From the NCBI RefSeq assembly GCF_000312425.1, contig NZ_HE997181.1, forward strand, positions 406,002 to 470,001: a stretch of 64,000 nucleotides of DNA, in the 5' to 3' direction. Each line of letters starts with the position of its first letter. Within the stretch, counting starts at the first letter, position 1. This document shows, in pieces, positions 23,344-32,034 of the stretch. Origin of the DNA: Reyranella massiliensis 521 (GTDB lineage Bacteria > Pseudomonadota > Alphaproteobacteria > Reyranellales > Reyranellaceae). The notes below the pieces were generated by a model that was not told the DNA's origin, ran no database searches, and was given only the letters and a program-made list of their open reading frames with translations. A program made the position numbers and the translations under genes.

Positions 23344-23783
23344 TGTTGAGAGTCGGCAAGCTCGTCGAAGGTGACCGCACGGAATGGGAGGTCCTGTTCC
23401 GCGCCTATATCGACTTCTACAAGCGGACGCTTTCGCAGGAGATGTACGACCGTGCCTGGAACGAGTTCCAGAAGGATACGCGCATGCATGCGTTGGGCGC
23501 CAAGCTCGATGGTCGCCTGGTCGGCATCACGCATTTCCTGATCCACGCCAACACTTCGTCTGCCGACGTCTGCTATCTGCAGGACCTGTTCACGGCATCT
23601 GACGTGCGCGGCAAGGGCGTGGCGCGGGCGCTGATCGAGGCCGTCGCCGACTGGGCGCGCGAACGCAAATGCCCACGCGTCTACTGGCAGACCCAGGAGA
23701 GCAATGCCACGGCGCGGCTGCTTTACGACAAGGTCGCCGTCAACCGCGGCTTCATCCGCTACGATATCGAGCTGGACGCATAG
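23343..23783 (+). CDS. GNAT family N-acetyltransferase
   Basis: This 146-residue GNAT protein has the acetyl-CoA pyrophosphate loop VRGKGVARALI (R/Q-x-x-G-x-G/A type) around residue 85, preceded by the beta-4 strand VCYLQDLFT and followed by VYWQTQESNATARLLYDK. It should transfer an acetyl group to an amine, but the acceptor is unknown. It is the last gene of the aminotransferase/SMP-30 operon, with the ATG overlapping the upstream TGA. A hairpin follows immediately. I see nothing odd in composition. Confidence 0.88.
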   Translation: MLRVGKLVEGDRTEWEVLFRAYIDFYKRTLSQEMYDRAWNEFQKDTRMHALGAKLDGRLVGITHFLIHANTSSADVCYLQDLFTASDVRGKGVARALIEAVADWARERKCPRVYWQTQESNATARLLYDKVAVNRGFIRYDIELDA

Positions 23784-23784
23784 C

Positions 23785-23803
23785 CCGAGCGCATTCCGCT
23801 CGG
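23785..23803 (+). terminator. Hairpin after the GNAT gene
   Basis: CCGAGCG (23785-23791) pairs perfectly with CGCTCGG (23797-23803) around CATTC, starting two bases after the stop codon. There is no U-tract. It probably marks the 3' end of the aminotransferase/SMP-30/GNAT operon. Confidence 0.55.
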
Positions 23804-23941
23804 AACGACGTCGTCCTCGCCGCAAGAACTGTGCCGGCGATTCTGACGTAATGACCACGGGATTGTTACTCGCAGAGAATTGCCTGCGGGACTAACTCGG
23901 GATGGAGAACAGCAACCAACGGCTTTCGCCAACGGTCCTCC

Positions 23942-25000
23942 ATGGTCGAACCTCCAATGTCGCCGTCCCGTTCGTTCGCCGCATCCTGTGTGCTGATCGC
24001 CGTCGTCGTGGCGGTGGGCGCGGGCGCCTTCGCTTACACGGCGGGCTGGCTCTCGCCCAACCGCCTGACGCCGGCCAAGCTGGTCGATGTGCTGGCGCCG
24101 GCGGAGGGGCCCGCCCTCGGCTATCGCCGCAATCACGCCAAGGGCATCTGCTTCACCGGCATGTTCGACTCGAATGGCAAAGGTGCGGATCTCTCGGTCG
24201 CTCAGGTCTTTGCGCCTGGTAGCTATCCGGTCGTCGGCCGTTTCAATCTCGCGACACCCAGTCCCACGGCGGCGGATGCGACGGTTCGGGTTCGCGGCCT
24301 GGGGCTGCAGATCACGACGCCGGACGGCGGGGTCTGGCGCAGCGCGATGATCGACCCGCCGTTCTTTCCCGTCGCGACACCGCAAGCCTTCTATGAACTG
24401 CAGAAGGCCGCGCACAGCAAGGACCCTGAGGCGATGAAGCGCGTGGTCGCCGCGCATCCGGAGATCGCGGCCTTCGGCAAATGGGCCGCCACCGCGCCCT
24501 GGACGTCGAGCTATGCCGAAGACCCGTACAACGGCCTGAACGCCTTCCTGTTCGTCGACAAGACCGGTGTTGCGCGCGCGGTGCGCTGGTCGCTGCGGCC
24601 GGCGGCAGAGCCGGTGCCGATCGCGCCCGCCGAGCTTGCCAAGCGTGGCCCCAATTATCTCGAACAGGAGATCGCACAGCGCGTCGCCGCGGGACCGCAA
24701 CGCTGGACGATGACGGTGACCGTGGCCGAGCCGGGCGACGTCACCGCCGATCCCAGCAAGGCCTGGCCGGCCGATCGGCGCACTGTCGAGGTCGGCACCT
24801 TGGTGGTGCAGCGGATCGAGGCGGAGGCCGACGGTCCCTGTCGCGAGATCAACTTCGATCCGACAATCCTGCCGAAGGGTATCTCAGTTTCGGACGATCC
24901 GTTTCCCGCCGCCCGCTCGGCCGCATACGCGAGGTCCTACGACCGGCGCACGGCGGAGGCGAAGCATTATCCCAGGACTTCCGGGAGCCCCAAACAATGA
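23942..25000 (+). CDS. Membrane-anchored catalase-family haem peroxidase (SrpA-like)
   Basis: This 352-residue mini-catalase has an N-terminal transmembrane/signal segment (SFAASCVLIAVVVAVGAGAFAYTAGWL, residues 11-37), so the haem domain faces the periplasm. Distal His65 is in YRRNHAKGIC, and the proximal haem ligand motif RxxxY is R325-SAA-Y329. GRFNLATPSPTAADATVRVRGLGLQI and DPYNGLNAFLFVD are typical of the catalase-family peroxidase group (COG0753 short form). It probably uses peroxide to oxidise a substrate and is not a true tetrameric catalase. Its stop overlaps the start of the cytochrome b561 gene (ATGA), which would supply electrons. A start at Met6 is also possible. Confidence 0.87.
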   Translation: MVEPPMSPSRSFAASCVLIAVVVAVGAGAFAYTAGWLSPNRLTPAKLVDVLAPAEGPALGYRRNHAKGICFTGMFDSNGKGADLSVAQVFAPGSYPVVGRFNLATPSPTAADATVRVRGLGLQITTPDGGVWRSAMIDPPFFPVATPQAFYELQKAAHSKDPEAMKRVVAAHPEIAAFGKWAATAPWTSSYAEDPYNGLNAFLFVDKTGVARAVRWSLRPAAEPVPIAPAELAKRGPNYLEQEIAQRVAAGPQRWTMTVTVAEPGDVTADPSKAWPADRRTVEVGTLVVQRIEAEADGPCREINFDPTILPKGISVSDDPFPAARSAAYARSYDRRTAEAKHYPRTSGSPKQ

Positions 25001-25548
25001 GCAGGCAGCTGACCCGCTTCACTGGCCTTCAGCGCCTGCTGCATTGGCTGATGGCGGTGTGCATCGTGGCGATGCTGTTCATCGGCATCGGCATGGTCTC
25101 GACCACCGCGCCGCGTTACGTACCCTTGCTGGAGACGCACAAAACGCTGGGCGCCGTGATCTTCGTCCTGGCATTGCTGCGGCTCGGCGTGCGCCTCGTG
25201 CTGGGCGCGCCGCCGCTCCCGGCAAGCCTGCCGCCGCTCATGCGGCTGGGTGCGATCCTCTCTCACTACGCGCTCTACGCGCTCATGATCGCCATGCCCT
25301 TGATCGGTTGGGCGATGCTGTCGGCCGGCGACTATCCGATCGTGCTCTATGGCGGAATCCGGCTGCCGGCGATCCTGCCGCAGAGCGACGCCCTGCACAC
25401 GCTGCTGCGCAGCGCACATCATTGGCTGGCGCTGGCCTTCTTCGCGCTGATCCTGCTGCACCTCGCGGCGGCGCTGTTCCATGCCCTGATCCGGCGCGAC
25501 GGTGTCTTCGAGGCCATGTCGCCTATGCCGTCGCGCGGCAAGCACTGA
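24997..25548 (+). CDS. Cytochrome b561
   Basis: This 183-residue four-helix protein (helices roughly 15-35, 45-65, 88-110, 145-167) belongs to the prokaryotic cytochrome b561 family. Candidate haem-ligand histidines are in LLHWLMA, LLETHKTLGA, ILSHYALYA, SAHHWLAL and LLHLAAALFH. It should move electrons across the inner membrane from quinol. The ATGA overlap with the haem peroxidase gene strongly suggests a two-component membrane peroxidase in which b561 is the electron donor; this is inference from gene order. Confidence 0.9.
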   Translation: MSRQLTRFTGLQRLLHWLMAVCIVAMLFIGIGMVSTTAPRYVPLLETHKTLGAVIFVLALLRLGVRLVLGAPPLPASLPPLMRLGAILSHYALYALMIAMPLIGWAMLSAGDYPIVLYGGIRLPAILPQSDALHTLLRSAHHWLALAFFALILLHLAAALFHALIRRDGVFEAMSPMPSRGKH

Positions 25549-25572
25549 CACCCTGGTTGGCGGTTGCCGCTG

Positions 25573-25968
25573 TTACCGCTTTCCCTTGCCGAGATGGGCC
25601 ACAGCTTCGATCTCGACCAGGATTTCGGGCGCGGCGAGCGCGCTCACCTCGACCAAGGTCGAGGCCGGGAAGTCACCTGTGAAGAACTCGCGTCGGGCTG
25701 CCCAGACCTTGGTGTTGTTGGCGATCTCCGTGACGAACACCGTGATCTTGACCACGTCGGACATGGCGCCGCCGGCGGCTTCGAGCAGGGACTTGATCTT
25801 GCCGAAGATCACTTTTGCCTGCTCGTACTCGTCGTTCCCGGCAACGGTCGTGCCGGTCCGTGCCGTCATGCCGGAGACATAGGCGACGCCATCGACGACG
25901 AGACAGTTGGACCAACGCTCGGGCGGCGGCTCGGCGACGGCGGGCGAGATCACGCGACGGATGGTCAT
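25573..25968 (-). CDS. RidA/YjgF family protein
   Basis: This 131-residue RidA-like protein has YVSGMTARTG, the AGGAMSDVVKITVFVT core and FPASTLVEVSALAAPEILVEIEAVA, including the glutamate of the C-terminal PEILVEIEA motif. The usual catalytic arginine position (R in xxPARxxV) reads FPASTLVE, so it may not be an imine/enamine deaminase and may belong to a divergent subgroup. It lies 13 bp downstream of the TctC-like gene on the same strand and is likely co-transcribed. Confidence 0.85.
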   Translation of the reverse strand: MTIRRVISPAVAEPPPERWSNCLVVDGVAYVSGMTARTGTTVAGNDEYEQAKVIFGKIKSLLEAAGGAMSDVVKITVFVTEIANNTKVWAARREFFTGDFPASTLVEVSALAAPEILVEIEAVAHLGKGKR

Positions 25969-25981
25969 GTTGAGTTCCTCC

Positions 25982-26953
25982 TTACTCGGGCTTGGCGCCG
26001 GATGACTTTACGACCGGCGTCCACTTGTCGATTTCCTCCTGCACGAAGCGCGTGACCTCGGCAGGTGTCATCGTGCTGGGTTCGGCACCGATCTCTTCCC
26101 AGCGTTTGACGACGGCCGGCTCCTTCAGCACGGCCTGCATCTCTGTCGCGATGCGATCGACGATCGGCGCCGGGGTCTTGGCGGGCACCGAGATGCCGAA
26201 CCAGGAGTAGGAGATGAGGTCGGGGTAGCCCGCTTCCTTCATGGTCGGCACATCGGGGAAGGCGGGATTGCGCTGCTCGCCGCTGACCGCAAGCGCCCGG
26301 ACCTTGCCGGCCTTGATGTGTGGCGCCGCCGAGGGCAGCGAGTCGAACATCGAAGGCACATTGCCATTGATCGTGTCGATCATGGCAGGACCTGCGCCGC
26401 GATAAGGCACGTGAACCATCTCGGCGCTGATCACCTGCGAGAGACGCACGCCGAGAAGATGGTTGCTCGAGCCTGCGCCGGAGGTGGCATAGGCGAGCTT
26501 GCCCGGATTGGCCTTGGCGTACGCGACATAGTCCTTGAACGTCTTGACCTCGAAGGTCGGATTGACGACCAGCACGCTGGGATTGGTCGAGGCGATCGAC
26601 ACATGGATGAAGTCGGCCATCGGGTCGAAGTCGCCACCGCCGTAGAGCGTGGGCGAAATGGTGAGGCCGGAAATCACCGACATCAGGAGGGTGTAGCCAT
26701 CCGGCGGCGCTTTCGCCACCAGCGCCGTGCCGACCATCGCGCCCTTGCCGGGCTTGTTGTCGACGATGATGTTCTGTCCCAGACGCTTGCCGAGATACTC
26801 GGCGACGACGCGGGCAACGACATCGGTCGTTCCACCGGGAGCGTAGGGCACAACGAGCCGGATTGGCTTGTTGGGCCATGGTCCGGTCTGGCCGTATGCC
26901 GGCAGGGCGATGGTGGAGAGTGCTGAAGCGACGAAAGTGCGGCGAGAAAACAT
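25982..26953 (-). CDS. Bug/TctC family periplasmic binding protein
   Basis: This 323-residue protein begins MFSRRTFVASALSTIALPAYGQ, a Tat-like signal peptide with an SRRTF motif. The mature part has WPNKPIRLVVPYAPGGTTDVVAR, GAMVGTALVAKAPPDGYTLL and VPYRGAGPAMIDTINGNV, the hallmark Bug-family pockets for small carboxylates. No TctA/TctB membrane subunits are nearby, as is common for orphan Bug proteins. ATG 26953 starts inside a near-palindrome shared with the divergent CoA-ligase gene; only 20 bp separate the two starts. Frames continuing upstream lie antisense to that gene. Confidence 0.9.
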   Translation of the reverse strand: MFSRRTFVASALSTIALPAYGQTGPWPNKPIRLVVPYAPGGTTDVVARVVAEYLGKRLGQNIIVDNKPGKGAMVGTALVAKAPPDGYTLLMSVISGLTISPTLYGGGDFDPMADFIHVSIASTNPSVLVVNPTFEVKTFKDYVAYAKANPGKLAYATSGAGSSNHLLGVRLSQVISAEMVHVPYRGAGPAMIDTINGNVPSMFDSLPSAAPHIKAGKVRALAVSGEQRNPAFPDVPTMKEAGYPDLISYSWFGISVPAKTPAPIVDRIATEMQAVLKEPAVVKRWEEIGAEPSTMTPAEVTRFVQEEIDKWTPVVKSSGAKPE

Positions 26954-26976
26954 GCGCGGAGTATACTCGGCGCATG
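26951..26976. promoter_or_regulatory. Symmetric divergent promoter carrying two start codons
   Basis: The 26 bp from CAT (26951, start of the TctC-like gene on the minus strand) to ATG (26974, start of the CoA-ligase gene) form a near-perfect inverted repeat, with 12 of 13 pairs matching. The centre is GAGTATACTC (26959-26968). It contains a -10-like TATACT on each strand, 6 bases before each ATG, so transcripts starting at the usual distance would be leaderless. On the minus strand TTGGGA (26987-26982) is a fair -35 with a 16-bp spacer. No comparable -35 is seen for the plus strand. Confidence 0.55.
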
Positions 26977-29067
26977 AGCGATCCCAAGAACCTGTTCGCA
27001 GCTCTGTTCGAGCCGCGCCGCATTGCCCTGATCGGTGCATCGGCCGATCCAGCCAAGACGACGTCGCGGCCGCAGCGTTTTTTGCGCAAGCACGGCTTTA
27101 CCGGCGAGATCCTGCCGGTAAATCCTTCGCGCGGCGAAATTCTCGGCGAGAAAGCCTACAAGGATCTCGACGCGATTCCGGGCGACATAGATCACGCCTA
27201 CATCCTGCTGAATGGCGCGGCGGCTGTGACTGCCCTGGCTGACTGCGCCCGCCGCAGCGTGAAGGTGGCGTCTATCCTGGCCGGCGGCTTCGCCGATGCC
27301 GGCGCGGCCGGTGCCTCGCTGCAGGACGAGCTGACGCGCATCGTGCGCGAGACAGGCATACGCCTCGTCGGGCCCAACAGCATCGGCACGGTGAGCACCG
27401 ATCCCGCCGTGGCGCTGACGGCGAATGCCGCCTTTGCCGTCGACAAGCTGCGGACTGGACGCTGGGCCGTGGTCAGCCAAAGCGGCAGCCTGATCGGCGC
27501 GCTGCTCTCGCGGGCCGATGCCCGCGGCATCGGCTTCTCGCGGTTGATTTCGGTCGGCAACGAGGTCGATCTCGCCGTGGGCGAGATCTCGGATCTGCTG
27601 GTCGACGATCCCCGGACCGATGCCATCCTGCTCTTCATGGAGACCCTGCGCGACGGCGAGCGGCTGGCGCATGCGGCGCGGCGCGCCCATGCGGCCGGCA
27701 AGCCGGTGATCGCCTACAAGCTCGGCCGTTCGTCGATCGGCCAGGAGCTTGCCAAGTCGCATACCGGAGCGATTGCGGGATCCGACGCCACGTTCGATGC
27801 CTTCTGCCGCCGGCATGGCATCGCGCGGGTTGCGATGTTCGAGTCCCTGATCGACGTGCCGCCGCTCCTCGTGGACCGGCCGCCGTCGCGCGGCTCGCGG
27901 GTTGCCGTCGCCACGACCACCGGCGGTGGCGCCGCCATGGTCGTCGACAACATGGCGGTGGCAGGTCTCGATATCGCCGGGCCACCGCGCGCGCTGGTCG
28001 ACTGGTTGAAGCCGCTGGGCATTGCGGCCGGGGACGGCAAGCTGGTCGATCTCACGCTCGCCGGCGCCAAGCCGGAGATCGTGGCGGGCACGATCGAGCG
28101 TCTGCTGGCCGACGACGCCAACGACGCGGTGATCTTCGTCGTGGGCTCCTCCGCGCAGTTCAATCCCGAGCTGGCGGTCGAGCCCCTGTTGCGCTTCGCC
28201 AAATCCACCAAGCCGTTCGCGGTGGCGCTGACGCCGGCGGCCGACAAGTCGCTGGCTCTGCTGACGGCAGCGGGCGTGCCGGCCTTCCGCCATCCCGAAT
28301 CCTGTGCCGAGGCCTTGGCGCTTTGCCTTCTGCGCAAGCCTCTGCAGCAAGTGCCTGCGTTGCAGGAGCCATCGGTCGCCGCACTGGGAGCTCTGGAGGC
28401 GGGCCGCGTCTCGGGCTTCGACGAACGGCGGGCCGCCGATCTCTTTGCTACGCTGGGCGTGCCCATGGCGAAGTCAATGGCCGTCCCCGATGCCAAGCGC
28501 ATCGTGGCGGCGGTGGCGGAGGTAGGGGCGCCTGTGGTCCTCAAGATCCTGTCGGCCGATATCGCCCACAAGACCGAAGCCGGAGGGGTGGCGCTCGGTC
28601 TGCAGGATGGCCAGACCGCGGCCATCGCGGCGCGCGAGATGGAGAAGCGGGTCAGGGCTCATGCGCCCCAGGCACGCCTCGAAGGCTTCCTGGTGCAGAA
28701 GATGGAGCGCGGGCTCGCCGAGGTCATCCTGGGCTTTCGCCGCGATCCATTGGTTGGACCAACGATTACGGTCGGCCTCGGCGGCGTGCTGGCCGAGATC
28801 TACAGGGATGCTGCGACGCGGCTCGCCCCGGTCGGTGAGGCCGAGGCTCGGCAGATGATCGACGAGGTGAAGGGGCTGGCGACCCTGCGCGGCTATCGCA
28901 ACCTGCCGAAAGGCGATGTGGCCGCTTTGGCACGCACCATCGCCGCCTTCTCGAACCTGGCGCACAAGACCTTCGATGGCGTGGCCGAAGCCGAGATCAA
29001 CCCATTGCTGGTGAAGCGCGAGGGTGAGAGCGTCGTGGCCGTCGATGGGCTCGTCGTGCTGCGCTGA
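26974..29067 (+). CDS. ADP-forming acetate/acyl-CoA ligase family protein
   Basis: This 697-residue protein combines a CoA-binding Rossmann domain (RRIALIGASADPAKTTSR, residues 15-32), two succinyl-CoA-ligase-like domains with catalytic His263 in KSHTGAIAGSDA, and a C-terminal ATP-grasp_5 domain (GAPVVLKILSADIAHKTEAGGVALGL). It makes or breaks an acyl-CoA with ATP or ADP through phosphohistidine. The acid is unknown; relatives include feruloyl-CoA and pimeloyl-CoA ligases. There is no Shine-Dalgarno, and the ATG sits 6 bases after a TATACT element, consistent with leaderless mRNA. It ends 6 bp from a convergent MocR gene. Confidence 0.88.
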   Translation: MSDPKNLFAALFEPRRIALIGASADPAKTTSRPQRFLRKHGFTGEILPVNPSRGEILGEKAYKDLDAIPGDIDHAYILLNGAAAVTALADCARRSVKVASILAGGFADAGAAGASLQDELTRIVRETGIRLVGPNSIGTVSTDPAVALTANAAFAVDKLRTGRWAVVSQSGSLIGALLSRADARGIGFSRLISVGNEVDLAVGEISDLLVDDPRTDAILLFMETLRDGERLAHAARRAHAAGKPVIAYKLGRSSIGQELAKSHTGAIAGSDATFDAFCRRHGIARVAMFESLIDVPPLLVDRPPSRGSRVAVATTTGGGAAMVVDNMAVAGLDIAGPPRALVDWLKPLGIAAGDGKLVDLTLAGAKPEIVAGTIERLLADDANDAVIFVVGSSAQFNPELAVEPLLRFAKSTKPFAVALTPAADKSLALLTAAGVPAFRHPESCAEALALCLLRKPLQQVPALQEPSVAALGALEAGRVSGFDERRAADLFATLGVPMAKSMAVPDAKRIVAAVAEVGAPVVLKILSADIAHKTEAGGVALGLQDGQTAAIAAREMEKRVRAHAPQARLEGFLVQKMERGLAEVILGFRRDPLVGPTITVGLGGVLAEIYRDAATRLAPVGEAEARQMIDEVKGLATLRGYRNLPKGDVAALARTIAAFSNLAHKTFDGVAEAEINPLLVKREGESVVAVDGLVVLR

Positions 29068-29073
29068 GGAGGG

Positions 29074-30513
29074 CTATTCCGCCGCCTGCTGCCGGCTCCA
29101 ATCGTCTTCAGGCCGGGCCGCAATGTGCTCAAGCCAGCGATGCAGACGGGAATCGCCGCAGGTCGTCACGTTGAAGCGCATCCACGGCGATCGCTGCAGG
29201 TGCGGCCGGAAGACCGTGCCGGGCGCCAGAACAATGCCGTGATCCGATGCGTCCTTCGCCAGCGCCAGCGAGTCCTCGATCTGAGGGAAGCGTGCCCACA
29301 GGAACATGCCGCTGCCCGGCTCGACGAACAATGGCATCCCGATGCGCTCGAACGTCTGGATCGCACTGGCCCGCGCCTCATCGAGACGCTTGTGCAGCCG
29401 AGTCAGGAACTTCCGGTAGTGGCCATCGACCAGCATCGAATAGAGCAGTCGTTCTATGAACTGAGAGCTTGTGATGCTGGAAAGCATCTTGATGTCCGTC
29501 AGCTCGTCCGCGATGGCCTGATCCGCCACAAGGAAGCCCACTCGAAGGCTGCCTGAAAGGGTCTTCGAGAAGCTTCGCGCATAGATGACCTGGTTGAACT
29601 GGTCGAGCGCCGCCAGCCGCGGCGTCTTCTTGGTTTGCAGGTCGCAGAAGATATCGTCTTCGACGACCAGGAAACCGAACTGTTCGGCGAGCTGCAGCAC
29701 GCGGAAGCTGGCGTGCGGACTCATGTTGGTCCCGGTGGGGTTCTGCAGAGCCGACTGGGTGAAGTAGATTCTGGGTCGATGATCGGCCGCGAGCTGCTCG
29801 AGCATCGCCAGATCGGGCCCATCCGCATTGCGCGGCACGGCGAGCAGCTTGGCGCCGTACAGGCGAAGGCTGCCGAACAGATTGTAGTATCCTGGGTCGT
29901 CCACAAGCACCGCGTCGCCGGGTTTGATGAAATGACGAATGATCAGGTCGAGCGCCTGGCTTGTCCCTTGAGTCAGGACGATCTGGGACGCGCTGGCGGT
30001 GATGCCCAATTCCGACAGCATGAGAACGATATGCTCGCGAAGGGGCAGGTAGCCGCGCGGATTGCCATACTCGATCAAGTGCGTTCCGTTCTTGCGGGCG
30101 AGCGCTGCAAGGCTCTGACGGATGCCCATTTCGTCCATCCAGTCGTTGGGAAGCCATGGGCCGCCCGCGAGGATGGTTCCTTCGCGTGCTTCGAGCAATC
30201 GACGGACGAGCCAGACCAGTTCCTCGTTGCGCTTCTGGTCATCCGACGATGAATGACGCGTCGGGACATTGCGCGACGATGTCGTGAAGAAGCCGGCGCC
30301 GCGGCGGGCTTCGAGATAGCCGAGCGCAACGAGCCGGTCGTAGGACTCCACTGCGGTGAAGCGGCTGATCCGATAGGTCTCGGCGAGCTTGCGAATCGAT
30401 GGCAGCTTGGTGCCCGGACGCAGCAGCCGATCGTCGATCTGCCGCCGGATGCCCTCGACGACCTGAACGACCAGCGGCGTCGAATCGCCGGGATCGATTT
30501 TGAAGGAGATCAT
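29074..30513 (-). CDS. MocR-family PLP-binding transcriptional regulator
   Basis: This 479-residue protein has an N-terminal GntR winged helix (VVQVVEGIRRQIDDRLLRPGTKLPSIRKLAETYRISRFTAVESYDRL, residues 15-60) joined to an aminotransferase fold I domain. The PLP lysine is K317 in ARSFSKTLSGSLRVGF; QGTSQALDLI and DDPGYYN are aminotransferase signatures. It is distinct from the regulator at 7110. Its target is probably the divergent methyltransferase/cupin operon and/or itself; MocR proteins usually control a neighbouring gene. The 141-bp spacer holds GACC-GATACA-GGTC and TTGACA motifs but no clear direct repeat. Confidence 0.88.
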   Translation of the reverse strand: MISFKIDPGDSTPLVVQVVEGIRRQIDDRLLRPGTKLPSIRKLAETYRISRFTAVESYDRLVALGYLEARRGAGFFTTSSRNVPTRHSSSDDQKRNEELVWLVRRLLEAREGTILAGGPWLPNDWMDEMGIRQSLAALARKNGTHLIEYGNPRGYLPLREHIVLMLSELGITASASQIVLTQGTSQALDLIIRHFIKPGDAVLVDDPGYYNLFGSLRLYGAKLLAVPRNADGPDLAMLEQLAADHRPRIYFTQSALQNPTGTNMSPHASFRVLQLAEQFGFLVVEDDIFCDLQTKKTPRLAALDQFNQVIYARSFSKTLSGSLRVGFLVADQAIADELTDIKMLSSITSSQFIERLLYSMLVDGHYRKFLTRLHKRLDEARASAIQTFERIGMPLFVEPGSGMFLWARFPQIEDSLALAKDASDHGIVLAPGTVFRPHLQRSPWMRFNVTTCGDSRLHRWLEHIAARPEDDWSRQQAAE

Positions 30514-30654
30514 CGCTGTCTCCGGCTTCGGGTAACTGGCCTGCTGGAACGACCGATACAGGTCAGGGTGGTGTCAGTCGAACTGTACATGTTTGTCCGC
30601 CCGGTTGACAGACATCATCCGCCTGCAGCCGAACGCCAAGCCAGGGAGGCAAGA

Positions 30655-31503
30655 ATGACGATGACCGCTGTTGCTGCCCAATCGAATGCCGCGCCGGCTC
30701 CGGCCGACCTCGCGGCCGTGAAGACCCGCCAACAGGGCGCATGGTCTTCCGGCGACTATGCGGTCGTCGGCGCAACACTTCAGATTGTAGGCGAACAGTT
30801 GTGTGAAGCCCTCGACCTCCGCGCCGGCCAGAAGGTTCTGGATGTCGCTGCCGGCAACGGCAATGCAACGCTCGCTGCGGCGCGACGCTGGTGCGACGTC
30901 GTCTCGACTGATTATGTTCCCTCGCTGCTCGAGCGCGGGCGGGCCCGCGCAGCTGCCGAAGGATTCAACATCGACTTTCGGCAGGCCGACGCTGAGGCAT
31001 TGCCTTTTGCAGACGCCGCATTCGATGTCGTGGCTTCGACCTTCGGCGTCATGTTCACGCCAAATCAGGAGCAGGCCGCCGCGGAAATGGTTCGGGTCTG
31101 CCGGCCTTCCGGCAAGATCGGGCTCGCCAACTGGACGCCGGATGGTTTCATCGGCCATCTCTTCAAGACCATCGGGAAGCACCTGCCGCCGCCGGCAGGC
31201 GTCAAGTCGCCGGCCTTGTGGGGAACGAGCGCGCGTCTCACCGAACTGTTCGGACCGGCGGCAGCGTCGATTGCGATCAAGGAGCGCGATTTCGTCTTTC
31301 GCTACAAGTCGGCGCAGCACTGGCTCGACGTTTTCAGGACCTATTACGGCCCGGTCCTGAAGGCATTCGAGGCGCTTCCTTCGCAGGCCCAACCGGCATT
31401 GGCGGCAGATCTCGTTGCGCTGGTCGGCCAGTTCAATCGCTCAGGCGACAGTTCGATGGTCGTGCCCAGTGCGTACATCGAGATCGTCGTCACCCGGCGC
31501 TGA
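30655..31503 (+). CDS. Class I SAM-dependent methyltransferase
   Basis: This 282-residue methyltransferase has the SAM motif I VLDVAAGNGNATLAAAR (residues about 61-77), a motif II/acidic loop in DFRQADAEALPFADAAFDVVAST, and the UbiE-like VRVCRPSGKIGLANW. The substrate is not identifiable; relatives methylate small molecules. I chose ATG 30655 because GGGAGGC lies four to ten bases upstream; the in-frame extension to 30253 overlaps the divergent regulator. The cupin gene begins within 20 bp of its stop, so the two form an operon divergent from a MocR gene. Confidence 0.87.
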   Translation: MTMTAVAAQSNAAPAPADLAAVKTRQQGAWSSGDYAVVGATLQIVGEQLCEALDLRAGQKVLDVAAGNGNATLAAARRWCDVVSTDYVPSLLERGRARAAAEGFNIDFRQADAEALPFADAAFDVVASTFGVMFTPNQEQAAAEMVRVCRPSGKIGLANWTPDGFIGHLFKTIGKHLPPPAGVKSPALWGTSARLTELFGPAAASIAIKERDFVFRYKSAQHWLDVFRTYYGPVLKAFEALPSQAQPALAADLVALVGQFNRSGDSSMVVPSAYIEIVVTRR

Positions 31504-31521
31504 ATGGAAAGGACGAGCGCC

Positions 31522-32010
31522 ATGAAACGGATCGTTTCGATCGCCGCCCTCGGCGGTACGTTCTGGCTGGCGCTTGCCTCGGTCGCGGGCGCACAGACTC
31601 ACACCGTGGCCCACGGCGGCGGACATTTGATGGTCCTGCCGTCGGAACTGAAGTGGGTGGACGTACCGTCCCTACCCGCAGGTGCCCAGATCTCTGTCAT
31701 CGAGGGGCCGCTCAACGAGGCGAAGCCGATTACGGCGCGCATCAAGTTCCCAGCGAACTATCGCCTGCCGGCGCACCATCATCCGGTAATCGAGCATGTG
31801 ACCGTGCTGTCGGGAACCTTCAACATGGGCGCGGGCGACAAGCTCGATATGTCCAAGACCATGCCGCTGACGGTTGGCGGCTTCGCCATCATGCAGCCGG
31901 GAACGCCTCACTTCGCCTGGACGTCCGAGGAGACGATCGTGCAGATTCATAGCGTAGGACCGTGGGGTGTCACCTACGTCAATCCAGCGGACGATCCCCG
32001 AAAGAAGTAG
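31522..32010 (+). CDS. Secreted cupin-domain protein
   Basis: This 162-residue protein has a signal peptide (MKRIVSIAALGGTFWLALASVAGAQ) and one cupin domain. Motif 1 is LPAHHHPVIEHVTVLSGTF, with three histidines and a glutamate as metal ligands; motif 2 is PGTPHFAWTSE with the fourth His. It should bind a metal in the periplasm and may be an isomerase, dioxygenase or sensor. I chose ATG 31522, preceded by AAGGACG, over the ATG at 31504 that abuts the upstream stop, because it begins the signal peptide. It is co-transcribed with the methyltransferase. Confidence 0.85.
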   Translation: MKRIVSIAALGGTFWLALASVAGAQTHTVAHGGGHLMVLPSELKWVDVPSLPAGAQISVIEGPLNEAKPITARIKFPANYRLPAHHHPVIEHVTVLSGTFNMGAGDKLDMSKTMPLTVGGFAIMQPGTPHFAWTSEETIVQIHSVGPWGVTYVNPADDPRKK

Positions 32011-32034
32011 CCCGGCGTCGCGCTGGCGGCGACG

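Noticed and set aside
26683..28350. Long minus-strand frame antisense to the acyl-CoA ligase
   Set aside because: No domain and no start signal; the plus strand has an intact multi-domain ligase with His263 and an ATP-grasp domain.
30541..30654. Perfect TTGACA (30605-30610) upstream of the methyltransferase
   Set aside because: No acceptable -10 is found at 16-18 bp, so I do not list it as a promoter.
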